NCBI GenBank assembly: GCA_020744425.1
Contig: JAGMUV010000057.1
Coordinates: 86,439-150,438, forward strand
From: Dactylonectria macrodidyma
Taxonomy: Eukaryota > Ascomycota > Sordariomycetes > Hypocreales > Nectriaceae
Direction: 5' to 3'
DNA length: 64,000 bases
Numbering within the stretch: the first letter of the stretch is position 1; every line of letters begins with the position of its first letter. Shown here piece by piece: positions 22,305-32,959 of the stretch. Under the pieces are notes generated by a model. That model searched no databases. It was not told the origin of the DNA and worked only from the letters and a program-made list of their open reading frames with translations. The translations under genes and the position numbers were made by a program.

Positions 22305-23269
22305 ATCCGTTTGGGAGTTGATAGGGACGCATGACATTTGGATACAGACGCATGATCCTTAGGGACGCATGACTTTTACAGCTTCCTATTGGTTCAGCCC
22401 CTCTTTTGTTAGTACACCTTAGATCTCTTCCCAGCCACCCGGGTACCTAGGACTTCATCTCAAAATATCGCGTCTGCTATCAACGCAACAGACACCCAAC
22501 CTGCATTTAATCCAACTACCAGTCTACCAACCCTACTATTAACGCCTATTATTATGTCTACTCTTAACGCTCCCTCAGCCTCCCAACGAGGTCAATCCCA
22601 AGTCAACAATAGCTAGGCTCACACAAGCAAGCCAGCAGCCTAGCAGTCAGGCTACCAGTGGTGAGGTTGCTCCCTCAAGCCAGTGTGTGACGCATAGCCA
22701 ATCGGCAAACCTTGGAGTTGGGAGAACTACAGGTCTACGTGCCAGCGGACGGAGGATGCAGTCGAGTGTTCGGAGCCAAAGGAGTCAATGGGAGCTAGTT
22801 GAGAGCGACGAAGATACAATCCGTGTCATAGTCGATTGAATTTAATAAGAGCAATCTGTAACTCCCTTACAGCCCTGTGATAATGCATCCGCCTGCTTAT
22901 ATAAGTAGAGGTATCTTATTGTCAATAATCGTGGGCTGGAGCTCTTGTTACTGGGATAAGTCCTTCTGCTGAGGTTATGTTGTATCAGTGGGGCAGAAAT
23001 TTTTCAGCTAATAGGAAGCTGTAAAAGTCATGCGTCCCTAAGGATCATGCGTCCGTATCCAAATGTCATGCGTCCCTATCAATTCCCATCCGTTTTTGTA
23101 TCGAATGGCGCTAGATCTATTCTCAATTCCTGGCATCAGTTCTGAATGCGAAAGGGTGTTTAGCCAGACCAAGAAAATGATCACGGACGAGCGCAACCGG
23201 CTAGCACCTGAGGCAGTCGAGGCCGATCAGCTTCAAGAACAGTGGCTAATGAGAGGACTGGTAGCCTAA
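22215..23269 (+). pseudogene. hAT transposase C-terminal relict, interrupted at 22313-23087
   Basis: After the insertion the frame reads RMALDLFSIPGISSECERVF and ends WLMRGLVA at 23269. This is the hAT dimerisation domain (the ERVFS block is its hallmark). Before the insertion DPLEWY is the usual start of this domain. The two halves are separated by a 775-bp element and also differ in frame, so the gene was damaged in more than one way. Confidence 0.75.
22313..23087. mobile_element. 775-bp element with about 75-bp inverted repeats and 8-bp duplication
   Basis: Ends are GGGAGTTGATAGGGACGCAT and the inverse of GGGAATTGATAGGGACGCAT, with near-perfect inverted repeats for about 75 bp holding a thrice-repeated (G)GACGCATGA motif. 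The flanking 8-mers ATCCGTTT (22305-22312 and 23088-23095) match exactly. The interior has no transposase; a run of short frames from about 22555 is full of stops. An 8-bp duplication fits hAT, some MULEs, or KDZ-type elements. The GGG ends do not fit typical hAT, so the superfamily is left open. Confidence 0.85.
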
Positions 23270-23457
23270 GTGTCAGACAATTGGCTCCACAGGGATCATT
23301 TGATGGCACCAGCCAATTGATGGAAATTATCTAAGGAGCAAGAACTCAATGACAGGATTCAGTGAGTCGTGTTGCTCTTTATACACAAATGAAAACATTG
23401 CCTGTTTAGGCAGTAGCAGCTGCCTGGGGTACGGCTGATATGCGACACTAAGTTCGT

Positions 23458-25693
23458 TACCATGCAGTACCCACCTACCGGTAATACCCACCTACGTAAT
23501 AAATCTACTACTACTACTAATACCCACCTACCGGTAAGCAAAAAAAAAAATTCCCCATACAAAATTCACATTTTCAACCTCATGGGAAAAACTTAATAAA
23601 AACTGTACAAATAAATTTATTTCCAGAATTCGGGTTAGAACTGAATTAATTTTAATATTTCCTCGGTCTTTTTACTTCGCGGCCGCTGCGGGTGCGTACG
23701 ACGGGTAACTCTTCCGCCTCCGAATTTGAACTTCCATCCTCTTGCATCCCTCCCACCTCGATCACATCCTCCACAGTCCCTGTCCCTTCAGTTGCTTGGA
23801 TTGGCTCGGAAATAGTTTCACCAGTCACTAGAGCCTCGGCCAATGTCATGAACTTCTTGTTGGGATTGGGTATCGCCTTCCTCTTCTTGCCTCTACTCAA
23901 CCGGCCGACTTCCTCCTCCAGACTGGTGATTCTTGCGCTCAGCGAGGCTATCTTTGACTCCTGGGCTTCAAACCCTTTCGATATCACAGAATACCGTCTT
24001 CTGGTTGAAGGGCTCTTGTTCTTTCCCAGATCTCTGATATGACGGCTGGTCTTTGGCGTATTATCAGAGTCGCGTTGTCCGTCACTGAGGCCCTCTGATG
24101 CAGGCGTAGTTTCCTTCTTGTCTGGCTGAATCTCTGGATGTATGAGGGCTTTCCGTCGTGAAATTGGCCAATTTCCAGTCACTCTCCAGCCTGAGAGTAT
24201 GTTTTTCTTAGTCATACCCACTTCCCTGGCTTTGGCATAAGCCTTAATGAAGTTGACCTTATCCACCGGCGCAGAATCGGTCAGGCTTGCCAATTTTTTT
24301 GGAGTTCTTTGCGATATGCAGCTTTGGAGGCATTAAAAACGCCATTATCCAGCGGTTGTAGGCCGTGAGAGCAATGAGCCGGCAGGTAACAGCAATATAC
24401 GTTGTTCAAGAAGCAGGTAGCCATCCACTCATCCTGAGTTTTAGGTCAGCGGCATTTATGATTCAGACCAGGCAGATACTCGCAGATACATGACTTCCAT
24501 GGCCATCTAAGATAATAAGTCTGGCATCAGAATCATCTGCCGGCTGGGTTTGAGGTAGATAGACCTCTTTGAGCCACTCAACTGCGATGTGGTTGTCTGT
24601 CCAGCCGTTTTCAGAAGTGATATAATACCAGTCGGCTATCTTCTTGAACTCGTCGATAAACCACTGCTGCTGAAGTCCCTTGCCTTTGGAAATAATTCCT
24701 GGTTTCAGAAGACGGCCATCTGCAGTCACGGCTTCGATAAAGCTAGTCCAAGCGCGGGACTGAGAGCCTTTGAGGAAGGCCTTCCTCTTGGGATCGCTAC
24801 TGCCGATAACCAAGGAATCCAAGCCTGTATTCGGAATGTATTAGTGAGTTTTATGACAAAAACGATAAATACTCACCAAATCCAGCCATGATACCGCCCT
24901 CATCAACATTAACTGTTCTCAGGCTTGATCCAGCCATACTCGCTTTCCCGGATATCAAAGTACCAATTGACGGCCATTGGAGTAAAAGAATTGAATCTCG
25001 ATGCCTCCTGACGTTTTCCTATCTTCGTCTTTATGGTCGAATGTCGATTCATGAACCTGGCTACCCAGTGTACACCGATAGGCCTTTCCCGGCCTTGTTG
25101 TCTCGAGAGGGCCGCGACGGTGGCGCGAACATGACTGTGGGATGGAGCATAGCCCAAGGCCTCTTGTCTCAGTATCCAGGTGACTATTCTGGACTCCTGA
25201 GACTTGGATAACAGCTGGGCAGGCTGGGTGACCTCGGACTTAGACGGTAGGCCTCTTAATCGGTCTGAGAGAGTCGTCTGGGGGATGTCATGCTTCTGGG
25301 CGGCTTGGTTCTGGGAGAGGCCGTTATCTGTGACATCCAGTAAGGCTTCGACAACGCCATTCTCTGTATAAGACATTCGGGGCATTTTCGAGGTGATTAC
25401 GGAAGGTTAGTGCAGATAAAAATTCGATGAAACTTGGTGGAAGCCGATTCTTGAACGAGGCGTTTTTAGAAATTATACATTAGGCCCGTGCGACCAAACC
25501 GCTTCTGTAATGTAAAAAGTAATATCACAATATGAAATAGCCTGAAACTCTCAATAAGACACAGCTTGTTTCATGTAAATAACTTCAATTTTGGCCAAGC
25601 ACTGTGCAAGTGAAGTTGGGCATTTTGTATGAGGAAATTTTATTTTTGCTTACCGGTAGGTGGGTATTACCGGTAGGTGGGTACTGCATGGTA
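23458..25693 (-). mobile_element. pogo-type (Tc1/mariner) DNA transposon 1
   Basis: Inverted ends TACCATGCAGTACCCACCTA with the TA as target duplication (23458-23459 and 25692-25693). The termini contain repeated TACCCACCTACCGGTA units; the left one has an extra internal stretch of about 36 bp with (CTA)n. The element encodes a CENP-B-like HTH plus DDE transposase on the minus strand (separate entry). Confidence 0.85.
23652..25385 (-). pseudogene. pogo transposase with two frameshifts
   Basis: DDE_1 transposase of the pogo/Fot group. N-terminal psq-type HTH (NGLSQNQAAQKHDIPQTTL), then a CENP-B-type HTH region (WILRQEALGYAPSHSHV). The DDE core is LIILDGHGSH and LQPLDNG; a C-terminal coiled coil (SLEEEVGRLSRGKKRKA) follows. 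Introns at 24876-24825 and 24489-24434 have GT-AG borders. Two breaks are visible by comparison with the related copy near 42 kb. One is a 2-nt deletion near 24915 (after WIKPEN). The other is one extra A in the A-tract at 24300-24294. The copy is therefore inactive unless complemented. Confidence 0.85.
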
Positions 25694-26185
25694 GTTAGTG
25701 TCAGCACACTTCTCGTTGCAAATAGAGATATTAAGAGGGAAGAGAGGTCTTATATATCCGCTCTTTCTGGGTGACCTCTGGGCCTGTAGCCAAGCGAGGC
25801 GTGCGGACCCTGCCACTGAGACAATCTCAAACACCTCACCCAGCGTGCCTGTGAGCCCGGTTCCGTAGAACTTGAGCCCAGGCCCCTGCCAGAGCCAGGG
25901 TATGCCGGAAAAGCCGCCAAGGGCAACCATCTCCTCACCTTTGGTTGCGTATGTGCCAATCCTGTCGTGACCGTGGCCGGTAATACCGCCCGTTAGGCGG
26001 ATGAGCTTCCAGTGGTACCTGCTTCCGCAGAATGCCATCAATTCATGAGACATGACGCGGTGTTTGGCATTCGTGGCTTCAGAGAAGCGCACCTTCCGTT
26101 TCGAGAAGTCTGCCAGAAAGAAGGAGAGGTGGTTTACACTTTCGGGGCTGCGTAGCACTCTAGAAAGCAAGACGGCAACATCCAA
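25682..26185 (-). CDS. Hypothetical protein, 3' end disrupted by the pogo insertion
   Basis: I do not recognise it. The open frame starts MDVAVLLSRVLRS at 26185 and runs through GGITGHGHDRIGTYATKGEE and FSGIPWLWQGPGLKFYGTG. It crosses the border at 25693 into the pogo terminus, ending at 25667. If the element and one TA are ignored, the frame meets a TAA at the insertion site, so the host ORF may have ended there (about 168 aa). Its start is uncertain, since upstream sequence may hold more exons. It could also be a chance frame. Confidence 0.35.
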
Positions 26186-26415
26186 GAAACAGATCTCTTC
26201 GTCAACCTCGGTTTAAAATACTTCAAGAAACCTACACTAGGAGAACAGATTTCAAGACCCTTTGCGGATGACGCCGTTGGATACAGGCAGTTATAATAAG
26301 TATCAGCCATGGCTAGCGGCGATCAGATCATATGCTTCTCTTCACTATCGTACAGTCAGCGTTTGGAAGCTAGTCCCAATGGCCAGAAGCTCCATACTCG
26401 GCATGTACACATAAC
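26186..26415. other. Intergenic
   Basis: Nothing recognised between the hypothetical frame and the 3' end of the PAQR gene. Confidence 0.5.
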
Positions 26416-27524
26416 TCAAAGAGACGAGCAAGTAAGATTTGCGTGAGCATAGTCGAAGGCATCCAGGTACCCCATCAACTGGACCACAGCGGCGCATACC
26501 ACCAGAATGTGAAAGATCGAATGGGAACCCCATAGGTCGAATTTACTAGGATATCGACTTTCGGGAAACCTTGTCTTCAGAAACACATGTGTTAGAGTCA
26601 ATTTCTTTCTTGTGTGCGAAATTGGGAGACTTACTGCATAAAACGAAGTCCCAGATAGAAGGCAGCCTGCTTTTGCCAGAGTATAGGGGAAAGCTTTTCT
26701 CATCATCTGCGGCATGCCGAACACAATGAGTCCATGGATCAAGGGCGCAACACCGGACAAGCCAGTCGCCACGAACATCAATGCTCGGAAGAGGCGATAC
26801 TTTGAGCCCTGGAACTTGGGATGCATTGTCATGAAGATGGTCAACGTCCCGAAAACTCCAATCTATCAACCGAGGAAAGAAGAGTGTTAGACTCAAGTAC
26901 CAGGTCTGAGATAGGGAAAAACAAAAACTGTACATGTAGAGATTAACTGACCATAGACCAGTAGATATTGCGTGGCAAAGGTTCACACCAGAAAACCATG
27001 TATATTCCCAAGACAAGGTCGCCCAGTATGAAGATGACTACACCCAGCATGTCCAGTCGCAGGCAGAAATGTTCCACGTGCTGGGAGTGGTTCAGTAAGG
27101 TGTGGTACGTCGCCGATAGCGATAGGCACGTGACGGCCGTCAACATGAAGATAGAGAAAGCAATGAAATCGGTGCCAGTTACCCCGGAGTATCGGCTGGC
27201 AAGGTACTGCTGGAGATACCACTCGCCGAGCAGGAAGAAAACGGCCGGGATGAGGTGGGAATAGATGTTGACCGACTCGTTGTGGAAATACAACCAACTG
27301 CAGATCGAAGCTCGAGCCGAGCCTGAGATGGGCCGATAGCCATGGAGAATCCACTGGTTGGATTCACGTTGGAACCATTCCGGCATCTCATCGAACGAGA
27401 GAAGAACTGGGCGTCCTGCCTTGCCGGCCTTGGATGCGGTGTCGCTGATGGATTCCATTCCCCGCCCATTGTGCGCCTCTGGCGGCTGCGGGGGCGGAAC
27501 TCGAAGACGGGAAGCGGATGCCAT
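26416..27524 (-). CDS. PAQR-family (adiponectin receptor / Izh / hemolysin III-like) membrane protein
   Basis: Seven-TM-type membrane protein, 319 aa, within the usual 300-330. Exons 27524-26952, 26862-26635 and 26574-26416 keep the frame; introns of 89 and 60 nt are GT-AG. The N-terminal motif WFQRESNQWILHGYRP leads to the diagnostic HNESVNIYSHLIP. TM segments follow, with SATYHTLLNHS, RLDMLGVVIFILGD and the final GSHSIFHILVV. These His, Asp and Ser residues are the conserved metal-site set of the family. Fungal members (Izh proteins) affect zinc and sterol homeostasis; this role is inferred. The ATG at 27524 is chosen because upstream residues are basic and unlike the family. Confidence 0.85.
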
Positions 27525-27649
27525 TTGCCGTCGTGCCTGACGATAACGTAATTTTGAGAGCAAGTGGAAATGCAAGATGAAAGAAAGAGGTTTCCCTCTT
27601 GCTTTATTTCGTGCACTCCAGAACCTTATCGAGGACTGGCCTCTGTTAT

Positions 27650-27735
27650 ACGTGAAGAACCAGTCTTGGACCTGGTACTTAAGACTGGCATTATATGCAA
27701 CATCACGTGAGGAAGGAGATCTTATAAGAGAAATT
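27650..27735. repeat. Dispersed 85-bp repeat, copy 2
   Basis: Matches 20066-20152 (ACGTGAAGAACCAGTCTTGG, CTTAAGACTGGCATTATATG, TGCAACATC-CGTGAGGAAGG) with scattered substitutions. Confidence 0.7.
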
Positions 27736-27854
27736 CAGGCATTTGGATCGAGACAGATTAACCACGGGCGTAATGGATCATCATCATCATCATCATCATC
27801 ACCTATGGGCTCCCATCTGGTTATTGTATTGTATTGTACGGTAATAATCATCTT

Positions 27855-28035
27855 TCAACGATAGCGGTAGCTGCTGAAAATAAGATGCTGGACTCTTGGA
27901 GAAATCGACCTTCGAGCAGCCTCATAAAGCGAAACTCACGCGAGGCAGTAAGAGCGTCAGATGAGAAAACGCGGAGCTTTGTGGTGGCCAAGATGAACCG
28001 TTTGAGGCTGTAAATAGCTTGGCGCGTATTTTTGG
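27855..28035 (+). mobile_element. Degenerate LINE 3' UTR relict
   Basis: GCTGCTGAAAATAAGATGCT, CTTGGAGAAATCGACCTTCG and AATAGCTTGGCGC follow the order of blocks in the LINE 3' UTR at 5270-5430. No coding part is left. Confidence 0.55.
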
Positions 28036-28569
28036 GCCTTCTGAGTTCCGTCCTCCTGGCGGAAGAAGTTTCATTCGCTCCTTTACTAACTTGGTTCGAG
28101 GGGTTTCTACCAGAATTGGCCGCGAATAATGCATGTTGGTGTGGATCGACCATCTTCATACCGGTACATCAGGCACGGTGTTTTATGAACCACTAAAATT
28201 ACCCTCCCCGCCACGCCCTCGATCCAATTCGGACGGCGTGATGAGCAATGATCTGTCTTCCTTATCAGCCGTATTCTGCTGTACCTACTATACTATACCG
28301 TACTTTATAGGCCCTCTCTGTCCTTTATGAATACCTGTCTACTCTGCTTCCTTCCTCTGGCTTTTCTTTCCTATTCTTGCTCGCCCTTTATCTCCACTAC
28401 AGTATGTACTCTCCAGACTTGTAGCCATTTTTTATTGTTCCTGTAGAGAAGCTCTCGTAACAAAAGGAAATCGGCCTGGTACCCACAGCTCCTCCAACCG
28501 AACTGACTGAACCTAACCTTTTGCAGTGTCTCAGCCGAACCACAAGGTCCAGGCACTAAGATTGGCTCG

Positions 28570-29334
28570 ATGGCACCAACCACAATGGCCGTCGGCTTCC
28601 GGTAAGGCCTTTAGATTAGTTGAAATTTGATCCATGGCTACTGACTTCTTCTTTTTCAACGGCATCTAGCGCGCAGCTGAGAAAGTCATCTGCACGGCTC
28701 AAGCCCTCCCAGAGGGACGAAATAATGAAACGTGCGGGTGATGAGGCTCTGGATAAGATGGTCCGCGAAATCGACGGACTTGACCCGACCAACAAGATCC
28801 ACCCCAACGACCCAACGAGGAAGAAGCTTGAGAATTTGATACACACGGGTCGGATTATGCAGGAGCTGGTCAACGAAATTGGCTTTGGGGCCTTGTTGTT
28901 TCCGGGATTGTTCCTGAGCCAAGACGAGTGAGTTTCCGGTTTTCATTTCTCGGCCAGCCTACTGACGGTGAACGCTTGGAATCAGCTTAGACAAAGTTGA
29001 GGAACATCAAATCCATGACTTAGTTAAACAGATCAAAAACCAGTACAAAGATTGGATTCAGGAGATTTCGGATACCTCTCCCATGGTCGAATCTTTGATG
29101 CGCGAAGGTATTCCCAAGGGAACCATTCTTAGGATCGAGACACTTTCTGAAGATTCTCTGGTTGCCGCCGCAGCCGGGGGTCGGCCTCTGTCTTACTGGC
29201 TCTCTCCCGTCCGAGATCACGATAGTTCACACACCATAGATCCCCCACACCTCGAGGCAGGGATGGTAACGGACCAGCAAGGTGACGTGGACCAGTCACA
29301 AGTCACGGACCGTGGATCCCAGCTTGCCGACTGA
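28570..29334 (+). CDS. Hypothetical three-exon protein, 212 aa
   Basis: I do not recognise the family. Exons 28570-28601, 28670-28927 and 28986-29334 join in frame; introns of 68 and 58 nt start GTAAGG and GTGAGT and end CTAG and TCAG. The product is soluble, charged and helical (EIMKRAGDEALDKMVREIDG, then LDKVEEHQIHDLVKQIKN), with an Asn/Pro motif DPTNKIHPNDPTRKK and an acidic C-tail. A second ATG at 28585 could serve as the start. There is no signal peptide. The consistent splicing and composition make it likely to be real. Confidence 0.65.
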
Positions 29335-30530
29335 GGATACCAAGGCAGTCAGATCAGTTGAGAAGGTTAGCAAGCATGATTCTGAGCGATCATGATGGCA
29401 AGGTGCTGAAAATGTGAGCACCAAGGGAGATATCGATTCTTTGCGGTTTCTCTGTCTTAGCTAATCGCTATCTCGGCCCCTTTTCCAACGAAGAAAATGA
29501 TCAAGTAGTCACAATCCATTACCACTTGTTGTACTTTGTCATTGTGGCTGCTGGCTATGTTGGTGCAATGCTGGGCTGTGGGTCTGAACAGCCTGTCTGA
29601 ACATGCTGGAAGACCTTCCTTCCGGATGACCTTTCAGTCTGTTGGATGTGACTGGGGAACTTGCCGACGTGAGCCATCAGAGATATAATATATAAATCTA
29701 TGTTGGTCCTCTCTGAGTGTTCGAGCCTGTAGGCGGCGGTCATGATCGAGGTGCTGCGACCTTGTGCGGGCGAGGTTAGCCACGAGGCTGCGGGCGGGCT
29801 AGGGGTCCAGGGCAGCAGCTGTAGCTGTTGTTAAATGAGCTGCTGTTGCTCTTGAAGAAGCTGCTGTTGCTGTCCTAGCAGCTGAAGCTGCCGTTCATTC
29901 ACCATTCCAGGCACTTGAGAATGGATGACTACGAATACCCAGGCAAGGCCAAGCAGCACGGCCCGAAATCAACCAACCGCTTCCAATCATTGGAATTCGC
30001 AGCTCAGATAACATGCTCTTCATGGTCTCTCAGGCTGTAAATATTCTTCTTGGAATCAGCCAGATAACCCATTCCAAAGCTATAAAATCAAGTTGCTGCT
30101 GAACATGTACATGTAGGCAATTCTGGGCTCTTGTTAAGAAGATGGTTTCAGTTACGTGATACCTAAGGTATAATATATCAACGCAGTGTAACAATTGTAC
30201 CCGCTAACATGTCTTAGCACCATCTTGAAAATTTCGCCACGCGCGGTCGACGCGTCCGACGCGTTGGGTCGCGGAGTTCTTGACTGGGTTCTCTGCAGCG
30301 GCCTCCAAACTCGGGAAGATGCTGCTTGACGCACGTTGAGTCTTGGGCTCACTAATAGTGAGACTGTTAGTCTGCGTCCCCCGCACTGAACTACTGGCCA
30401 GTCTGGTCGAGTTACACTGGACTATCAGTGTGGCCGAGAGGCCTGCACTGAACCATCGGTGTAGTCCGAGAGACGTCACACTGAACCAATAGTGCATGGA
30501 CTATTAGTCTGGACTACAGTGTGCACTAAT
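29335..30530. other. Intergenic region
   Basis: No convincing gene. A CAGCTG/CTGTTG-rich stretch lies at 29810-29890. At 30340-30530 imperfect repeats of CACTGAAC(C/T)A and ACTATTAGT occur in both orientations, which could be the fringe of a decayed inverted-repeat element. Frames here are open by chance. Confidence 0.45.
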
Positions 30531-30539
30531 ACTGTTCTT

Positions 30540-31046
30540 AATGGTCCGCACTATTAGGAGCCCTGCTCTGGAGTTTGAGATTCTGTCTTAGCTTCATGCT
30601 CTTCAGCATAGTGAACGTTAATGGGTGTCTCATCGCCATAGGTATCCTGCCCGATGCTACTCGCATTGGGGTCACCATCCTCTTGGCTAACTTAGATGTA
30701 ATGGATATGTTCTCGGCAGGGATATCATCTTGTCCAAACTTCTCTACCGGTATGTCGTCTGGCGCACTACTGGGTCCCGACTGCCCAGTCCCCGTCCCTG
30801 GCTCAACAACTTGACACGGCAACTTAATTTGATGGTCTGCGGTATAATGTTTTGTTTCGCTTTTCGACGTCGCCGGTAGTCCTGTGCCCGTTTTGCCTCT
30901 AGGCGACGCCGACGTACCACGGCTGGGTCGTGTTCTTGAGCGTCAACAAATTTGAATCGTGCAGCTGCTTCCCCGACGAGTGACATGTCCAGACTTTTAA
31001 TTACCGAGGCAATTAGTGTTGTAAAGTTCGAAAGGGTGGTAGGCAA
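30540..31046 (-). pseudogene. Decayed coding region with a basic, bZIP-like stretch
   Basis: The minus strand from 31046 reads FKFVDAQEHDPAVV then RRRRLEAKRAQDYRRRRKAK, an Arg/Lys/Ala basic region. The sense then shifts frame near 30820 (VVEPGTGTGQSGPSSAPDDI) and again near 30660 (DETPINVHYAEEHEAK). Composition suggests a disordered nuclear or transposon-linked protein; it resembles, without clear homology, the basic N-terminus of the Helitron frame. At least two frame changes mean it is not functional as it stands. Confidence 0.4.
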
Positions 31047-31289
31047 AAATAGATAGAAGGCTCTGGGGATTGTGATAGAGTTTTAGATAACTTCAACTGC
31101 AGTTCCTCGAGGACACCTCCACCCCTTATTTGCCCGTAGAGTTGCGGTTTCACCCAAATGAAGGAGGTTGGCTTACATCATTCTCGTCAGAGAATTTAAA
31201 CTAACCTAATCAGGAAATCGTCACGCTCACCAAGATTTGTACTAGTCCATTATGGAGTTTGACACGCATCTATAACAGGCTTGATGCAA

Positions 31290-31454
31290 GTTAACGGAGG
31301 ACGACCGACTCGGACCTATTACCCTACTAACCCACTCTTCCCAACCTAACTCACCCTCACCCGTGCCAGAAAAAGCGAACACCGCTTCAGCTGCCGTAGA
31401 TAGGATACTGAACACTTGGAGAATAGGCTTCAAGCTAATTCGCTAATAATAATA
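31290..31454 (+). mobile_element. LINE 3' UTR fragment, cut by an LTR
   Basis: CACCGCTTCAGCTGCCGTAG, ATAGGATACTGAACACTTGG and the following AGAATAGGCTTCAAG match the 3' UTR of the full-length LINE (minus strand, 45995-45915) closely. The match stops exactly where the LTR begins at 31455 and does not resume after it. Confidence 0.7.
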
Positions 31455-31850
31455 TGTCAGAGGCCAAAAGCCACAAGGTCGCAGCCACGTCGCACGATTG
31501 CCGCAGCTAGCTTTCAGCTAGCAAGTGGCTGAGGGAGTTATGGAACACGGGCTAAGCGTAACCGGCCGGATCCGAGAGCTCCGACCGGGTTACGAGAGAC
31601 CCGGCCGGGCCGGCGTCTCAGGATGAAGAGGACCAATCAAACTAGCTAGACCTAAGCAGCTAAGCTACAGCTAGCTAGCCGGGGTATTGGAAGAAGGGAT
31701 ACTAGACCTAGCTATAAGAGAGCTACCAGAGAAAAAGGGAATAAGAGAGGCCAGAGATCAATACAGTCACCAGCATCATTCCTACTAGCTAGCTGCTGTC
31801 TTGCAGCGTGTCTGCCCTCTTCACTCCCTTGTGTGTAACCAGCCCTGACA
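31455..31850. repeat. LTR, family with 57469-57935, internally deleted
   Basis: 396 bp, from TGTCAGAGGCCAAAAGCCAC to AACCAGCCCTGACA. It lacks a 70-bp segment present in the other copy, which lies between two AGCCACAAG direct repeats there. Flanking 5-mers (TAATA and GCCTC) differ, so it may be the 5' LTR of an element whose right part is lost; the sequence after it contains MPVIELTSTDPS at 31904, which could be the internal start. Confidence 0.8.
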
Positions 31851-32959
31851 GCCTCCTTGATCAATACAATCATGATCTTGGTCTCGACCCTCTATTGAAT
31901 ATTATGCCTGTGATTGAATTGACCTCGACGGATCCATCAATAATAATAATAGCATTCATCCACCTAACGGATACTAAATCTCCTTGTCCCCGTGTCTGGT
32001 CCATGCATTTGCCCAGATGCGCCTGAGTCCATGATTCGCTTCGTCCGTTGGATATTACTACCTGATAACTTCTCTCAACGAGCCTCGCTACTTTTTGGCA
32101 CTCAATATCATGTAGGAGGGCCGAGTTAGAACCAGACCGACAGTTTATTGTTGAGGGCGGCAGCCCAAGGAACGCCGACACCCAGGACACAGGATTTGGA
32201 TGACGCCACAACCATCAAGGGAGATAAATAAGGAGAGATACTGCGCCCGTCTGCCTGACCAAATAAAGGTCTATCAGACGCACGCAAAAGAAAAGAGAAG
32301 TATACAACATGAGCTGCTGCGACAGCTGACAACGAAATACCGGTATGCGATAAGACAAAGAGCGTAGCTGTGTGCAACGCACACAAGGGTGGCAATTGAG
32401 TGGAATAAAAAGTGCTGTATTACCGTTTGACCGGCTTGGCGGTCTCCTTTTGTCTTATTTATCTTATTTATCTAACTGAGGTCTTGTTTGCCGAATTTTG
32501 GGTGTGTTAGCTAGCTTGTGGCCCTCGCAACCACCGCCCGCTATACCATAGCAGATCCAGGTTTGGAGCTACACTTACGTACGCTGAAGGCGGGAGCGGC
32601 ACCGAGACCATCTTTCTTAATTCTCCGCAAGAGTCCGAGGGCAAACGACGCGATACCCTTGTTCTCCGCTAGGCCAACCCGAATGCCGAGAACAAGGTAT
32701 GGGCCTCTAAGCTGTTCAAGGGAACTTGCCATCCTTCAAGGGAGCCCCTGATGGAAGATGCCCACGGTGTTTTTGTCCGAGATGGTCATGCTAGGTCTCA
32801 CCTGTGTACTGAGATACAACTGTAGGAGATCGCTAGGATGATCCGTACATGATGTATTGTACCGGTATTATGCGAACCCATGACTTCCAATGATTCGTGG
32901 GTTGTGTAGTCCATGAGCGCGTCCCATCTCCAAAAGTAGGAAAACGCGTGCCTCTTAGA
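31851..32959. other. Possible internal LTR-element remnant and intergenic DNA
   Basis: The first 200 bp may be the beginning of the retroelement interior (frame from 31904, stop at 32026). The rest has no recognisable gene; frames at 32518-32751 overlap on both strands and look random. Confidence 0.4.

Larger units (their letters stand above)
27525..28569. other. Intergenic region with repeat relics
   Basis: It holds a second copy of the 85-bp repeat (27650-27735), a (TCA)8 tract at 27778-27801 and a degenerate LINE 3' UTR (separate entries). The final 250 bp are the upstream region of the gene at 28570; no core promoter element is distinct. Confidence 0.6.

Noticed and set aside
30152..30497. 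Two overlapping minus-strand frames
   Set aside because: They cover imperfect CACTGAAC/ACTATTAGT repeats and do not resemble a protein.
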